A stretch of DNA of 64,000 nucleotides from RGIG1681 sp045594425 (GCA_045594425.1 JAZNYK010000007.1:62001-126000), one strand, 5' to 3'. Positions 1 through 9,446 are shown, counted from the first letter of the stretch. Program-made: numbers and translations. The notes: a model not told the origin generated them from the letters alone.

Positions 1-1340
1 AGAATTGCTTGTGCCTGTCTATCAGAAAGGTCAAATCTTTCCATAAGTCTGCGTTTTGCTTCAGAAGTGTCTTCAGATGTTTTTATAATTTTAACAACTT
101 CATCAATGTTACGAACAGCAACTATCAAACCAAGCAAAATATGTTCTCTTTCTTTTGCAATATCTAAATCATATTTAGTTCTTCTGTAAACAACATCTCT
201 TTGATAATTGATGTAATATGCAAGCATATCTTGAATGCCCATAAGTTGAGGTCTGCCATCAGCAATCGCAACCATGTTAATACCATAAGAAATTTGCATA
301 TCTGTTTCTTTGAACAAAATATCAATAATCTTATTTACATCAGCATCTTTTTTAACACGAACAACAGCACGCATACCGGTTCTGTCTGATTCATCTAAAA
401 TTTCAGTAATTCCAGAAAGGTCATATTTTTTGCCATCTCTAACTTCCAAAATTCTTTGAAGCAATTTTGCTTTGTTAACTTGATAAGGAAGTTCTGTAAT
501 TACAATATTTTTCTTTTCGTTAGCCTTTCCTTCAACATGAACTTTTGCTCTAATTAAAATTTTGCCTTTGCCAGTTTCATACGCAGTGCGAAGTTCATTG
601 CCCGCAATAATATATCCACCTGTTGGAAAATCTGGTCCAGGAATAATTTTCATAAGTTCATCAAGTGTGATGTTTGGATTATCAATCATAGCAACAGCAC
701 CTGAAATAACTTCACTCAAGTTGTGTGTTGGAATATTTGTTGCAAGACCAATTGCAATACCATTTGCACCATTAACCAAAATATTTGGAAATCTACAAGG
801 AAGAGTTACTGGTTCTTGAAGTGTATCGTCAAAGTTAAGTGTCCAATCTACTGTATTTTTATCCAAATCTCTCAAAACTTCAAGAGCAAGCGGAGCCATT
901 CTTGCTTCAGTGTAACGCATAGCAGCCGCGCCATCACCATCAACTGAACCATAGTTTCCGTGACCATCAACCAAACACTCTCTCATGTTAAAGTCTTGTG
1001 CCATACGAACCATGGCATCATAAACAGATGTGTCACCATGTGGATGGAACTTACCCAAGCATTCACCAACTATTCTTGCACTCTTTTTATATTCTTTATC
1101 AGGAGTGATATCAAGTTCATGCAATGTATAAAGAATTCTTCTTTGAACAGGTTTCAAACCATCTTCAACACGAGGCAACGCTCTTTCCAAAATAACGTGT
1201 TCTGAATAAGGAATCATTGATTCACTCAAAACTTGGTCTATATCTTTTTGAATAACACTTTTTCCAAAACTTGAACCATCAATAACATCATCGTCTACTT
1301 CAAATTCTTCATTTTCATTTTTGATTTCTTCTTTACTCAT
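1..1340 (-). CDS. gyrA: DNA gyrase subunit A (3' end outside window)
   Basis: ATP-dependent DNA supercoiling; GyrA carries the breakage-reunion tyrosine and pairs with GyrB. Only the N-terminal ~446 residues are here, because the reading frame runs off the left edge. The N-terminus continues into a typical type II topoisomerase core with the quinolone-pocket segment HPHGDTSVYDAMVRMAQ, where Thr stands at the position of E. coli Ser83 as in wild-type clostridia. The ATG at 1340 lies 18 nt downstream of gyrB, so the two are co-transcribed in the order gyrB-gyrA. The frame is open throughout. Identity is secure. Confidence 0.97.
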   Translation of the reverse strand, partial: MSKEEIKNENEEFEVDDDVIDGSSFGKSVIQKDIDQVLSESMIPYSEHVILERALPRVEDGLKPVQRRILYTLHELDITPDKEYKKSARIVGECLGKFHPHGDTSVYDAMVRMAQDFNMRECLVDGHGNYGSVDGDGAAAMRYTEARMAPLALEVLRDLDKNTVDWTLNFDDTLQEPVTLPCRFPNILVNGANGIAIGLATNIPTHNLSEVISGAVAMIDNPNITLDELMKIIPGPDFPTGGYIIAGNELRTAYETGKGKILIRAKVHVEGKANEKKNIVITELPYQVNKAKLLQRILEVRDGKKYDLSGITEILDESDRTGMRAVVRVKKDADVNKIIDILFKETDMQISYGINMVAIADGRPQLMGIQDMLAYYINYQRDVVYRRTKYDLDIAKEREHILLGLIVAVRNIDEVVKIIKTSEDTSEAKRRLMERFDLSDRQAQAI

Positions 1341-1358
1341 TTCAGCCTCTCTATAACC

Positions 1359-3383
1359 TTATTTCTTTTTATTAATAAATTCAGATAATGAATCCACACG
1401 TGAAAAGTTTGCGTGTTCAGAAATATAATTTTTTCTGCTTTCAACATTATCACCCATCCAAGTTGAAATCATTTTTTCTGCTTCGGCAGCGTCTTCAATT
1501 GTAACTTGAACAAGTGTTCTTTGAGCAGGGTCCATAGTAGTATCCCAAAGTTGGTCTTTGTCCATTTCACCAAGACCTTTATATCTTTGTAACTTATAGC
1601 CTTTACCAGCACGCTTTGTTGCTTCTGGAAGTTCAGCATCAGAATAAACATATTCAACCTTATCTCTTTTAGACACTCTATAAAGTGGTGGAAGACCAAT
1701 AAATACGTGTCCGTTAGTAATAAGTTTTTTCATATATCTAAAGAAGAATGTAAGCAAGATACTTCTAATATGAAAGCCGTCTTGGTCGGCATCAGCCAAA
1801 ATAATAACTTTGTTATATTTAATTGCATCAACATCAAAATCATCACCGATTCCAGCACCTAATGCAGAAATCAATGTTCTAAATTCCTCATTTTGCAACA
1901 CTTGGTCAATACGCTTTTTTTCAACGTTAAGTGGTTTTCCTCTAAGTGGCAATATTGCTTGGAAATGTCTATCTCTTGCTTGTTTACAACTTCCACCAGC
2001 CGAATCACCTTCAACAATAAAGATTTCATTGTTCGCATAATTTTTGCCTGTGCAAGAAGCAAGTTTTCCAATAAGTGTAGAGTTTTCAATTGAGTTCTTT
2101 TGTCTAGCAATTTCCTTTGCCTTTCTAGACGCTTCACGTGCTTTTGCAGCACCAAGTGCTTTTTCTAAAACCGAAGACAACATTTTTGCTGTCTTTTTGT
2201 TTGCAAAGAAATCATCAAGACCTTTATGCACAATACTTTCAACCGCTGGTCGTGCTTGAGGGTTACCAAGTTTTGCCTTTGTTTGACCTTCAAATTCAAC
2301 TGTCTTCATTTTAACAAGTAAAACAGTTGTCAACCCTTCTCTGAAATCATCACCAACAAGCAAACCAGAATCTTTTCCTTTAAGTGAACCTGACTTTGTT
2401 GCAAGGTCTGTAAGTGCTTTTGTTAAACCACTTTTAAACCCAATTTCATGAGTTCCACCATCTGGTGTTTGAATGTTGTTTACATAAGAGAATGTGCTTT
2501 CAGAATATCCATCAGTGTGTTGCATTGCAATTTCAACTTTAACGCCATCGGCTTCACCTGAAATATAAATTGGGTCTGGATATAGTGTGTTTTTTGATTC
2601 GTTAATATACTTAACAAAATCAATAATACCACCATCATATTTAAACACATAAGATTTTGACTCTGTTTCTTTGTCTGCCTCAACAATAAAATCAATCTCC
2701 AAACCTCTGTTTAAAAATGCAACTTCTTCCAAATGTTCTTTGATTGTTTGAGGGTTGAACACAATAGTTTCAAAAATTCTATCATCAGGCATAAAAGTAA
2801 CTTTTGTTCCCGAAGTCACACTTGCACCAATTTCTTTAAGTGAATATTTTGGAGTTCCCCCACGAACTTTGCCACGAGCATCTTCTTTGCTTTCAAATTC
2901 TTGAATATATTTTTTTCCGTCACGAGATATCTCAAGTTTAAGCCATCTAGAAAGTGCATTAACAACGGATGCACCAACACCATGTAAACCACCAGAGTAT
3001 GCATAGTTTTCATTGTTAAATTTTCCACCCGCATGAAGTTCAGTAAAAACAATTTCAGCCGCAGATACCTTTTTTTGAGGATGAATACCAACAGGAATAC
3101 CACGACCATTATCCTCAATTGAAATTGAACCATCTTTATGAAGTGCTACAATAATTCTTGAACAATGCCCGTTTGCTGCTTCGTCAACCGAGTTATCCAC
3201 AATTTCCCAAACCAAATGATGCAAACCTTTCACACCGGTTGTTCCAATATACATACCAGGACGAAGACGAACTGCATCAAGACCTTCCAAAATTTGAATA
3301 TCTTTTGCATCATACGATTTTGAAGAAGTCTTTTTTTCCACAGTCTTTCCTTCTGCAACTTTACTACTTTTACTTTCAGCCAT
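1359..3383 (-). CDS. gyrB: DNA gyrase subunit B
   Basis: ATPase subunit of gyrase. The 674-aa protein has a GHKL ATPase start (EGLDAVRLRPGMYIG about residue 34), the ATP-lid region GLHGVGASVVNALS, and the TOPRIM metal site with EGDSAGGS and DADQDGFHIRS. An N-terminal lysine/serine-rich extension of about 25 residues precedes the domain. Start ATG at 3383 is preceded by GGGAGG at 8 nt. A promoter lies at 3412-3441 and gyrA follows directly. Length is slightly above the usual 630-650 aa because of the extension. Confidence 0.98.
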   Translation of the reverse strand: MAESKSSKVAEGKTVEKKTSSKSYDAKDIQILEGLDAVRLRPGMYIGTTGVKGLHHLVWEIVDNSVDEAANGHCSRIIVALHKDGSISIEDNGRGIPVGIHPQKKVSAAEIVFTELHAGGKFNNENYAYSGGLHGVGASVVNALSRWLKLEISRDGKKYIQEFESKEDARGKVRGGTPKYSLKEIGASVTSGTKVTFMPDDRIFETIVFNPQTIKEHLEEVAFLNRGLEIDFIVEADKETESKSYVFKYDGGIIDFVKYINESKNTLYPDPIYISGEADGVKVEIAMQHTDGYSESTFSYVNNIQTPDGGTHEIGFKSGLTKALTDLATKSGSLKGKDSGLLVGDDFREGLTTVLLVKMKTVEFEGQTKAKLGNPQARPAVESIVHKGLDDFFANKKTAKMLSSVLEKALGAAKAREASRKAKEIARQKNSIENSTLIGKLASCTGKNYANNEIFIVEGDSAGGSCKQARDRHFQAILPLRGKPLNVEKKRIDQVLQNEEFRTLISALGAGIGDDFDVDAIKYNKVIILADADQDGFHIRSILLTFFFRYMKKLITNGHVFIGLPPLYRVSKRDKVEYVYSDAELPEATKRAGKGYKLQRYKGLGEMDKDQLWDTTMDPAQRTLVQVTIEDAAEAEKMISTWMGDNVESRKNYISEHANFSRVDSLSEFINKKK

Positions 3384-3411
3384 TTATAAGCCTCCCAACT
3401 ATAATACCCCA

Positions 3412-3441
3412 ATTATAACAAACAAAATGAAAATTTTGCAA
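3412..3441 (-). promoter_or_regulatory. Promoter of gyrBA
   Basis: Minus strand reads TTGCAA (3436-3441), 18-nt spacer, TATAAT (3412-3417), about 28 nt before the gyrB ATG. It fits a vegetative sigma-A promoter; a downstream TATTAT offers an alternative -10. Confidence 0.6.
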
Positions 3442-3501
3442 ATAAAAAAAATAAAATAGCGTATAAATAGTGATTTTATCTAGATTTTCATGCAAAACAA
3501 C

Positions 3502-3530
3502 AAAAAAACAAGCATAATTTTTATGCTTGT
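3502..3530 (-). terminator. Rho-independent terminator overlapping the stop codon of the 427-aa gene
   Basis: Perfect inverted arms 3508-3517 and 3521-3530 (ACAAGCATAA / TTATGCTTGT) with a 3-nt loop, followed on the minus strand by seven U residues. The TAA stop of the upstream gene forms part of the stem, so the gene ends inside its own terminator. Confidence 0.85.
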
Positions 3531-4804
3531 TTTTGTTGCACTTCACTTTCATCTGCAAGTTGCTTTGAATTATATTTAGTATCACGATAAATAACTGAAC
3601 TTATAACAAGTTCACCACTTGGCATAACTTTCAAAACAACATCTTCAGAAACTTCTTTAACTTGAGGAATTTCCCTTTTTATTGAAAGTCTAAACATATT
3701 GTCAGATAAATTCAATGTAAACATTCTTGCGCCATTTTCTTTACATTCGTTTCCACGAAGATTTCTAAACAAAGTAAAACCATTGTTTGTTGCACCTAAT
3801 AAATAACTTGCAAGTGATTGATTATTCATAGCATCATTAACTGCAACCGACATATATCCCTGCGATTTTGTAACTTTAAAATTCAAATGACGATTTGTTT
3901 TTTCATCATACATATCAACATCAAAGTTTTTATGTTCATGAGATTTTGCATAATCATCCAAAATAACATCAACTGCTGGTGTGTAGTTATTTGATTTTAT
4001 TGTTCCATCTGGTTTAAATTTTGGTTCTACAAATGACGAATCACCAACAAATACCAAGTTCATCATTTTAACAAGGTCGGACATACTAATTTCATTGTCA
4101 AATTTTGCCACGTTTCTAAAACTTTGATAAAACACAGAAAATATCAAATCAAACTTTGTTGGAGTTAGCGGACCTAATGTGTTAATACCATTTCTTTCTA
4201 GTGTTTTTTCTAAAAATGTATAAAACATTCTATAATCGTCACAAAGCATTTCCTTGTCTAGAACTTGTTCTTGCTGTGTGTTAGTTTTTGCTTGCATACC
4301 ATCAATAAGTTCATAGCCATTTTTATCAAAATTAAGTTCGCACACCCTCAAAAAGTAAGAGTTTTCATCATCCGTAAGTGTTTTTCTACTAGACGATAAA
4401 CCTTCTGGAGTTATTGATGTTTCAAGTTTTAAAGTATAACCTTGAGTTTTTGAATTTTTTAATGACTTAATCTTAAAACTAGGATGTTTCTCGTTTTCGT
4501 CAAAAAAATATAACATTGGATATTCGCCTGACATAAATCCTTTAACGTAACATGGCGCAGGAGCACCATTTCTTGACACGTCAAAAACATTGCCCGCGTC
4601 TTTAAACTCACGGGCAATATTTCCATTTCTATTGTCAATCAATGTTTCAAGTGCACCAATCAATTTAACATAGTCACAATCCACATTTTCTAAAATAAGT
4701 TCATACACCGACTTGCTGATATCTTTTGTAATTGCAAATTCGCTATTGCAAAAATAATCCATTAATCTTTTGTGTAACATTTGAACATTATTTGGATTTA
4801 TCAC
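3521..4804 (-). CDS. Uncharacterised 427-aa protein
   Basis: I do not recognise a family. The 427-aa protein is soluble-looking, with no signal peptide or membrane segment, and mixed helix/strand composition. It starts at GTG (4804), chosen because AGGAG lies 6 nt upstream. The C-terminus is polar (QLADESEVQQKQA). It has its own promoter (4849-4877) and terminator, so it is monocistronic between the 522-aa HExxH protein and gyrB. Codon use matches its neighbours. It may be lineage-specific. Confidence 0.75.
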   Translation of the reverse strand: MINPNNVQMLHKRLMDYFCNSEFAITKDISKSVYELILENVDCDYVKLIGALETLIDNRNGNIAREFKDAGNVFDVSRNGAPAPCYVKGFMSGEYPMLYFFDENEKHPSFKIKSLKNSKTQGYTLKLETSITPEGLSSSRKTLTDDENSYFLRVCELNFDKNGYELIDGMQAKTNTQQEQVLDKEMLCDDYRMFYTFLEKTLERNGINTLGPLTPTKFDLIFSVFYQSFRNVAKFDNEISMSDLVKMMNLVFVGDSSFVEPKFKPDGTIKSNNYTPAVDVILDDYAKSHEHKNFDVDMYDEKTNRHLNFKVTKSQGYMSVAVNDAMNNQSLASYLLGATNNGFTLFRNLRGNECKENGARMFTLNLSDNMFRLSIKREIPQVKEVSEDVVLKVMPSGELVISSVIYRDTKYNSKQLADESEVQQKQA

Positions 4805-4848
4805 AACAAACTCCTAAATTTTTTTAACACCTTTAAAATGCCTTAAAC

Positions 4849-4877
4849 ATTATACATATAATTTTTAAAACTTTCAA
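4849..4877 (-). promoter_or_regulatory. Promoter of the 427-aa gene
   Basis: Minus strand TTGAAA (4872-4877), 17-nt spacer, TATAAT (4849-4854), about 45 nt before the GTG start. Near-consensus sigma-A promoter. Confidence 0.75.
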
Positions 4878-4898
4878 GCAATTTTTGAAAAAAATTTA

Positions 4899-6467
4899 TT
4901 ATGCTCCTGGTTGACTTTGGTTTTCAAATGATTCACTACTTTTTGCATTTCTTTCTCTTTCTTTCTCAATTTCAATTTTTCTCTGTTGCAAAAATCTCAA
5001 TTTCTTTTCCATAATTGCTTTTACATCATCTGAAACATTAGAAGCGTTTATTTCACCTAACAATGAACTCAAATCAATTTTTCCTGAAACAATGTCTCTT
5101 TCCAAATCATTTGTTTTTGATAAATAAGCATTATGTCTTTTCCTATTTAAAGCCACTTCATCAACAAGTGAAGAATCTGATTTTGAAGCCTCTTCCATAA
5201 TATCAAGAGCCTCAATTTCACTTAATCTTGCGGATTTTTCATCTTTATCTAAATAGTAACATAATTTTTGCAACCTGTTCATCAATTTTAATTCATCAGA
5301 ATTAGCATCAAGTCCACAATTATTAATTTCAGTTCTCGAACCATAAGAAGTTCTTGACTTTATTCCTGAATTATTATCCCTAAAATGCGACATTTCATGA
5401 ACCATTGTCATACAAAGGTCAGTAGTATCTTTTACATTTTCAAGATTAATATTTATTCTTGGTGGATTTGTTGGATAAAACATTCCTAGTTCGCTGCCCG
5501 AACTATCAAAAGTAACTTGCAAAGCATTTCTTGGGATATTGTATGATTCCAAATAACTTTGTATGAAAGTTCTACAAAAACCCTCTTTATCAGAACCTGA
5601 CATAGAAACCAAATGTGCAAGTTGTTCTTTTCTTGTTTCATGTGAATGAATCAATGTGCTTTCATATTCTTCTTCAGTCGCAATATTAGCATTTTCTAAA
5701 ATAGACCTATCAAACATTCCATTGATAGCCATATGTGCTGCTTCATCTAAAGAACATCCCTCACCAGCAAACTCCTTAACTTGAGCAACAATGCTGCTAG
5801 AAACAATTTTTGCAACTGGTGCATAATCAAAATCTTTTGAACCACTATACACATCAGAATCAAATGGCTTTTTAGTTTTCAATAAAGCAACAATATAATC
5901 AGAAATTAATGATTCAACACCATTAACATACTCACTCTTTTTTTCTTTTTCTTTTGTTAAGGCTTCACCATCACGCAAACTTTCAAGAGTTTCCCCTTCT
6001 AGTTTTGATGAGTTCATAATTGAAGCATAAACCATCGAGGTTACAACTGCTTGAAGTTCAATTGGACCCATTTCTAAAAGCATTTCAACACTCAAATTTA
6101 AACGTGTATCAAAGTTCAATGCTCCATCTTTTTCAGCACCATGAACCCTTGTTGTAATGCAAAATGTTTTTTTATCTGAAGACAAAGTTGCACTTCCAAT
6201 CAAATCTAAAGGATACCAACTAGGCAACACAGATTTCATACTGGCTTCAACTTGTTCAACTAAAGTTTGTGGAATTGATGATTTTAAGTTTGCTATTTTT
6301 TGTGAAACTTTTGGGTCTTTAAAATCCAAACCGTTCATAGCATAACCTTTACCTTGCCAATAAGCCGCTCTGTTTGTATATCCTGACTCATATTTATCTT
6401 TCATATTTGGAGAGCCATCAAACAACCTTCCAATATTTTTAATGGTATTATCAATATAATTTGCCAT
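4899..6467 (-). CDS. Uncharacterised protein with zinc-metallopeptidase motif (HEMSH)
   Basis: A 522-aa protein of unknown function. Around residue 355 it contains MVHEMSHFRDN, an HExxH motif of the kind that binds zinc in gluzincin/metzincin peptidases; a third ligand was not identified. The N-terminus is hydrophilic, without a signal sequence, and the C-terminal ~100 residues are helical and charged (likely coiled coil). ATG at 6467 was chosen over an upstream ATG at 6479 because GAGGTG lies 5 nt before it. It has a consensus promoter (6487-6515). Proteolytic activity is inferred from one motif only. Confidence 0.7.
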   Translation of the reverse strand: MANYIDNTIKNIGRLFDGSPNMKDKYESGYTNRAAYWQGKGYAMNGLDFKDPKVSQKIANLKSSIPQTLVEQVEASMKSVLPSWYPLDLIGSATLSSDKKTFCITTRVHGAEKDGALNFDTRLNLSVEMLLEMGPIELQAVVTSMVYASIMNSSKLEGETLESLRDGEALTKEKEKKSEYVNGVESLISDYIVALLKTKKPFDSDVYSGSKDFDYAPVAKIVSSSIVAQVKEFAGEGCSLDEAAHMAINGMFDRSILENANIATEEEYESTLIHSHETRKEQLAHLVSMSGSDKEGFCRTFIQSYLESYNIPRNALQVTFDSSGSELGMFYPTNPPRININLENVKDTTDLCMTMVHEMSHFRDNNSGIKSRTSYGSRTEINNCGLDANSDELKLMNRLQKLCYYLDKDEKSARLSEIEALDIMEEASKSDSSLVDEVALNRKRHNAYLSKTNDLERDIVSGKIDLSSLLGEINASNVSDDVKAIMEKKLRFLQQRKIEIEKERERNAKSSESFENQSQPGA

Positions 6468-6486
6468 AAAACACCTCACTACTCAA

Positions 6487-6515
6487 ATTATACCACTTTA
6501 ACTATGTATTGTCAA
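6487..6515 (-). promoter_or_regulatory. Consensus promoter of the 522-aa gene
   Basis: Minus strand TTGACA (6510-6515), 17-nt spacer, TATAAT (6487-6492): a perfect sigma-A promoter, 19 nt before the ATG at 6467, which leaves only a short untranslated leader carrying GAGGTG. Confidence 0.9.
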
Positions 6516-6539
6516 TTTTGAGAAATATAAATTTATAAC

Positions 6540-6569
6540 TTGCAAATAGACACAAAACTAATCTATAAT
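6540..6569 (+). promoter_or_regulatory. Promoter of the GT2 gene
   Basis: TTGCAA (6540-6545), 18-nt spacer, TATAAT (6564-6569), 18 nt before the ATG at 6588. It is divergent from the 6487-6515 promoter; the two -35 boxes are 24 bp apart. Confidence 0.7.
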
Positions 6570-6587
6570 AGGCATGGAGATATTATT

Positions 6588-7535
6588 ATGAATAACACAA
6601 CAATTGATGTTTTAATCCCTGTTTTCAACGGCGAAAATTATATTGAAAAATGCTTAAACAGTCTTCTTATGCAAACATACAAAAACTTGCGTATCGTTAT
6701 TGCAGATGATGGTTCAACAGACAGAACCGCTGAAATTATTAAAAAATTTCAACAAACAAATAACAACATTGAACTATATTCAAAAGAAAATGAAAAAAGC
6801 ATATCAAAAACAAGAAACTTTCTTTTAACAAAAATAAAGTCAGACTTTTTCACTTTTTTTGATAGTGATGACTACGCAGAACCAACCTACATTGAAACAC
6901 TTTTTCATTTAATCACAACCTATAATACAGATATGTCACTTTGTGGCAAATGCAGGCATAATGAAAACAAATTTGTAAATCTTGAAAAGAAAAACAAAAA
7001 ACTAAACAAACTCATTTTCATGAACAAACAAGAAGCCTTGGCAGAAATGTTGTCATCAAATCTTTTTAATGGCACAGTATACTGCAAGTTATTTAAAACT
7101 TCAACGTTGAAAAAATCAAATTTTGACGATAATATTCATTATGGTGAAGATTTAGATTTTTGCTTCAAAATTATGCAAAACTGCTCTTCTTTTGTTTACA
7201 CAAACAAACAACTCTATCACTACATAATCAGAAAAGGAAGCATCGTAACAAGCAAATTTAACACAAAAAAAGTAACTTGCATCACCTGCTACAACAATAT
7301 CATTGAAAAAGTAGAAGATAATCACGAATTGTTTTTATGTGCAACATCAATGCAAGGTTTAATTGCAATTGAAATTCTTTACTATATTTGGAGAGATAGA
7401 CATAAAGACCAAACTTTAAAAAGATATCTCAAAAACATGATTAAACAAAGCATACCTTTTATAAAGCAAAACAAACGTCTATCAAAACTTTTAAAATGTA
7501 CACCAGCAGTTTGGTGGTTAACAAAACTAATGTAA
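6588..7535 (+). CDS. Family 2 glycosyltransferase
   Basis: Transfers a sugar from a nucleotide-sugar donor, probably to a surface glycan. The 315-aa protein begins with the GT-A fold (IDVLIPVFNGENYIEKCL), followed by the nucleotide-binding ADDGSTDRT, the metal-binding FFDSDDY (DxD-type) near residue 90 and GEDLDFCFK near residue 185, the usual catalytic-base region. No membrane segment is obvious. ATG 6588 was chosen over an upstream in-frame TTG at 6540 because GGAGA precedes it and the TTG lies inside the -35 box. Monocistronic, ended by a terminator before murG. Acceptor unknown. Confidence 0.9.
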   Translation: MNNTTIDVLIPVFNGENYIEKCLNSLLMQTYKNLRIVIADDGSTDRTAEIIKKFQQTNNNIELYSKENEKSISKTRNFLLTKIKSDFFTFFDSDDYAEPTYIETLFHLITTYNTDMSLCGKCRHNENKFVNLEKKNKKLNKLIFMNKQEALAEMLSSNLFNGTVYCKLFKTSTLKKSNFDDNIHYGEDLDFCFKIMQNCSSFVYTNKQLYHYIIRKGSIVTSKFNTKKVTCITCYNNIIEKVEDNHELFLCATSMQGLIAIEILYYIWRDRHKDQTLKRYLKNMIKQSIPFIKQNKRLSKLLKCTPAVWWLTKLM

Positions 7536-7564
7536 AGCATAGGAAACTTCCCTATGCTTTTTTT
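7534..7564 (+). terminator. Terminator of the GT2 gene
   Basis: Ten-base perfect stem 7534-7543 / 7551-7560 (AAAGCATAGG / CCTATGCTTT), 7-nt loop, then a T run. It begins at the stop codon. Confidence 0.9.
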
Positions 7565-7587
7565 GAATTATTTTAGTTTATCTTTCA

Positions 7588-7593
7588 TAAAAT
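7588..7593 (+). promoter_or_regulatory. Candidate -10 box of a leaderless murG transcript
   Basis: TAAAAT lies exactly 6 nt before the murG ATG (7600), with no Shine-Dalgarno sequence between. A weak TTGAAT sits 19 nt further upstream. It matches the spacing at six other starts in this window. Confidence 0.45.
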
Positions 7594-7599
7594 AAGATT

Positions 7600-8661
7600 A
7601 TGAACAACAATTGTATAATTTTGACCGGAGGCGGAACCGCCGGCCATGTAACGTTAAACATAAATTTACAAAATGATTTAAAAAAACATTTCAATAAAAT
7701 TGTTTACATTGGTTCTAAAAGCGGAATTGAAAAAACATTAATTAAAAGCAACACAACATTTATTTATGAAGAAATCACAACAACAAAATTAACAAGACGT
7801 AAAATATTAAAAAACCTATCTATTCCATTCAAACTCTTAAAAGCAATAAAAGAAGCAAAACAAATTATAAAAAAATACAAGCCTAAAATAATATTTTCAA
7901 AAGGTGGCTACGTTGGATTACCAGTAGTTATTGCAGGCAAAAAATCAGGCATACCAGTTGTTTGTCATGAAAGCGACATTTCAATGGGTCTTGCAAACAA
8001 ACTTGCAAAAAGATATGCCACAAAAATTTGCACAAACTTTGAACTTACAGCAAAAGAAAATGGTGATAAATGTGTCTACACGGGAATGCCCCTTGCATTA
8101 AGTCCCCTATCAAAACAAGAAGCAAAACAAAAGTTAAATATAAACACAAACAAACCAGTTCTATTAATAACTGGTGGAAGCATGGGCGCAAAAGCATTAA
8201 ACGAATTTATATTTTCTTGTGCGGAAAAATTAACAAAAAATTACTATATTATTCATTTGGTTGGAAAAAATAATTTAAACAAAAATTTAAATATAGAAGA
8301 CTATAAACAAATTGAATTTACAAATGATATGTGGACCATTTTAAAAGCAACTGACTATGCAATTTCAAGAGCAGGCGCAAACACAATAATTGAACTTTTT
8401 GCAAATAAAATTTTAACAATTTTTGTTCCTCTTCCAAAAAAAGCATCCCGCGGTGACCAACTAGACAACGCATCATATTTTGAAAATATGGGGTTATCAA
8501 AAACTATTTTACAGGAAGATTTAACTTTACAAAAAGTGCAAAATTCCTTAAAATTTTTAGAAATTAATAGTGATTTAATTAAAAATAAAATAAAAAATGC
8601 AAAATTCACAGATGGTAGAAACAACATCATAAATATTATTTTGCAAGAAAAAAACACATGA
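7600..8661 (+). CDS. murG: UDP-GlcNAc:lipid I N-acetylglucosaminyltransferase MurG
   Basis: Converts lipid I to lipid II at the inner face of the membrane, the last cytoplasmic step of peptidoglycan precursor synthesis. The 353-aa protein shows the GT28/GT-B landmarks: N-terminal glycine-rich LTGGGTAGHV (residues 8-17), FSKGGYVGLPVVIAG near 105, CHESDISMGLANKLA near 127, LLITGGSMGAKALNE near 190 and SRAGANTIIE near 260. Length is normal. It stands alone here instead of in a dcw cluster. No ribosome binding site precedes the ATG, and a TAAAAT hexamer 6 nt upstream suggests a leaderless transcript. Confidence 0.95.
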   Translation: MNNNCIILTGGGTAGHVTLNINLQNDLKKHFNKIVYIGSKSGIEKTLIKSNTTFIYEEITTTKLTRRKILKNLSIPFKLLKAIKEAKQIIKKYKPKIIFSKGGYVGLPVVIAGKKSGIPVVCHESDISMGLANKLAKRYATKICTNFELTAKENGDKCVYTGMPLALSPLSKQEAKQKLNINTNKPVLLITGGSMGAKALNEFIFSCAEKLTKNYYIIHLVGKNNLNKNLNIEDYKQIEFTNDMWTILKATDYAISRAGANTIIELFANKILTIFVPLPKKASRGDQLDNASYFENMGLSKTILQEDLTLQKVQNSLKFLEINSDLIKNKIKNAKFTDGRNNIINIILQEKNT

Positions 8662-8678
8662 AAACCATGTGTTTTTTA
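8651..8678. terminator. Bidirectional terminator between murG and the PII-like operon
   Basis: Stem 8651-8660 / 8666-8675 (AAAACACATG / CATGTGTTTT) with T runs on both sides. It overlaps the murG TGA and ends the convergent operon. Confidence 0.85.
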
Positions 8679-8681
8679 TTT

Positions 8682-9059
8682 TTAATTAATATCAATTTTG
8701 TCATAAGTATCATTCATACCAGCAACCAATGAAACCGGAAGAGCAAAAACCATACCCCTTGCTTCTGATGTAAAATCAACTACTGAATAAATTGATTTCA
8801 TAACAGGCACAACTAATTCATTTTTTACAACCATCATAACAACAGTGTTTTCTGGGTCAATGCTAAAACCTAAAAACTTTTTTTGAAGCCTAGACACACC
8901 CTTTGCTTGCATTAAAAATGCACCATAGTGTCCAACTGATTTTGATGCTTCCAAAACATCTGTTTCAAAACCTCTTTTAACTATTGCAATAACCAATTTA
9001 AATTCTTCATCTGAAAAGATTTCATCTTCTTCAAAAACTGAAACATCTTTATTTTCCAT
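8682..9059 (-). CDS. PII-like protein, second copy
   Basis: A 125-aa protein resembling small PII-like (GlnB-fold) signalling proteins: beta-alpha-beta layout starting FKLVIAIVKRGFETDVLEASK and the C-terminal block RGMVFALPVSLVAGM, which corresponds to the G-K/R-G-x-x-F-x-x-P-V strand of the family. There is no canonical T-loop uridylylation tyrosine context. It is last in an operon with another PII-like protein and a DUF1538 membrane protein, so a role as a ligand-sensing regulator of that transporter is likely. Family assignment is by eye. Confidence 0.65.
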   Translation of the reverse strand: MENKDVSVFEEDEIFSDEEFKLVIAIVKRGFETDVLEASKSVGHYGAFLMQAKGVSRLQKKFLGFSIDPENTVVMMVVKNELVVPVMKSIYSVVDFTSEARGMVFALPVSLVAGMNDTYDKIDIN

Positions 9060-9068
9060 ACAAACCTC

Positions 9069-9446
9069 CTACTCAACAAATGGTCCCTTTGCACCCATGT
9101 ATCCAAGCACATCAAGAACAAAAGCCTTTCCATTTCCTTTTTGTTTAAAGTTAAACTGTTTTGAAATATTAAGCATAAATATATCGGTTATTTCTTTTTG
9201 ACACACTGCAAACACGCAATAGTCATCATAAGTAAATCCAATAAAACTTTCAGCAAACGAAAGTCTTGAAACACCACAAGCCTGAACAGCAGAAAAAACC
9301 CTTCCACCATTGTTTACAATAAAGTTCAAAAGGTCATCAAGTTTTTGTTCAGGAACAACAAAGCAACAAATTGAAAGTTCATTAATTTGATTAGGATGAA
9401 GCCTTTGTGACACAATAACATATTTCTTTTTATCTTTCTTTTTCAC
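9069..9446 (-). CDS. PII-like protein, first copy
   Basis: A 125-aa protein with the same length and plan as its neighbour: IVSQRLHPNQINELSICCFV opens the fold and GNGKAFVLDVLGYMGAKG closes it. The two copies share GVSRL in the centre and similar spacing but are clearly diverged. Its start overlaps the 3' end of the DUF1538 gene by 17 nt, indicating translational coupling. The N-terminus is very basic (KKKDKKK). Likely a trimeric regulator of the adjacent membrane protein; the ligand is unknown. Confidence 0.65.
   Translation of the reverse strand: MKKKDKKKYVIVSQRLHPNQINELSICCFVVPEQKLDDLLNFIVNNGGRVFSAVQACGVSRLSFAESFIGFTYDDYCVFAVCQKEITDIFMLNISKQFNFKQKGNGKAFVLDVLGYMGAKGPFVE

Noticed and set aside
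8355..8657. Minus-strand open frame of 100 codons inside murG
   Set aside because: It is wholly antisense to murG and has no supporting signals.
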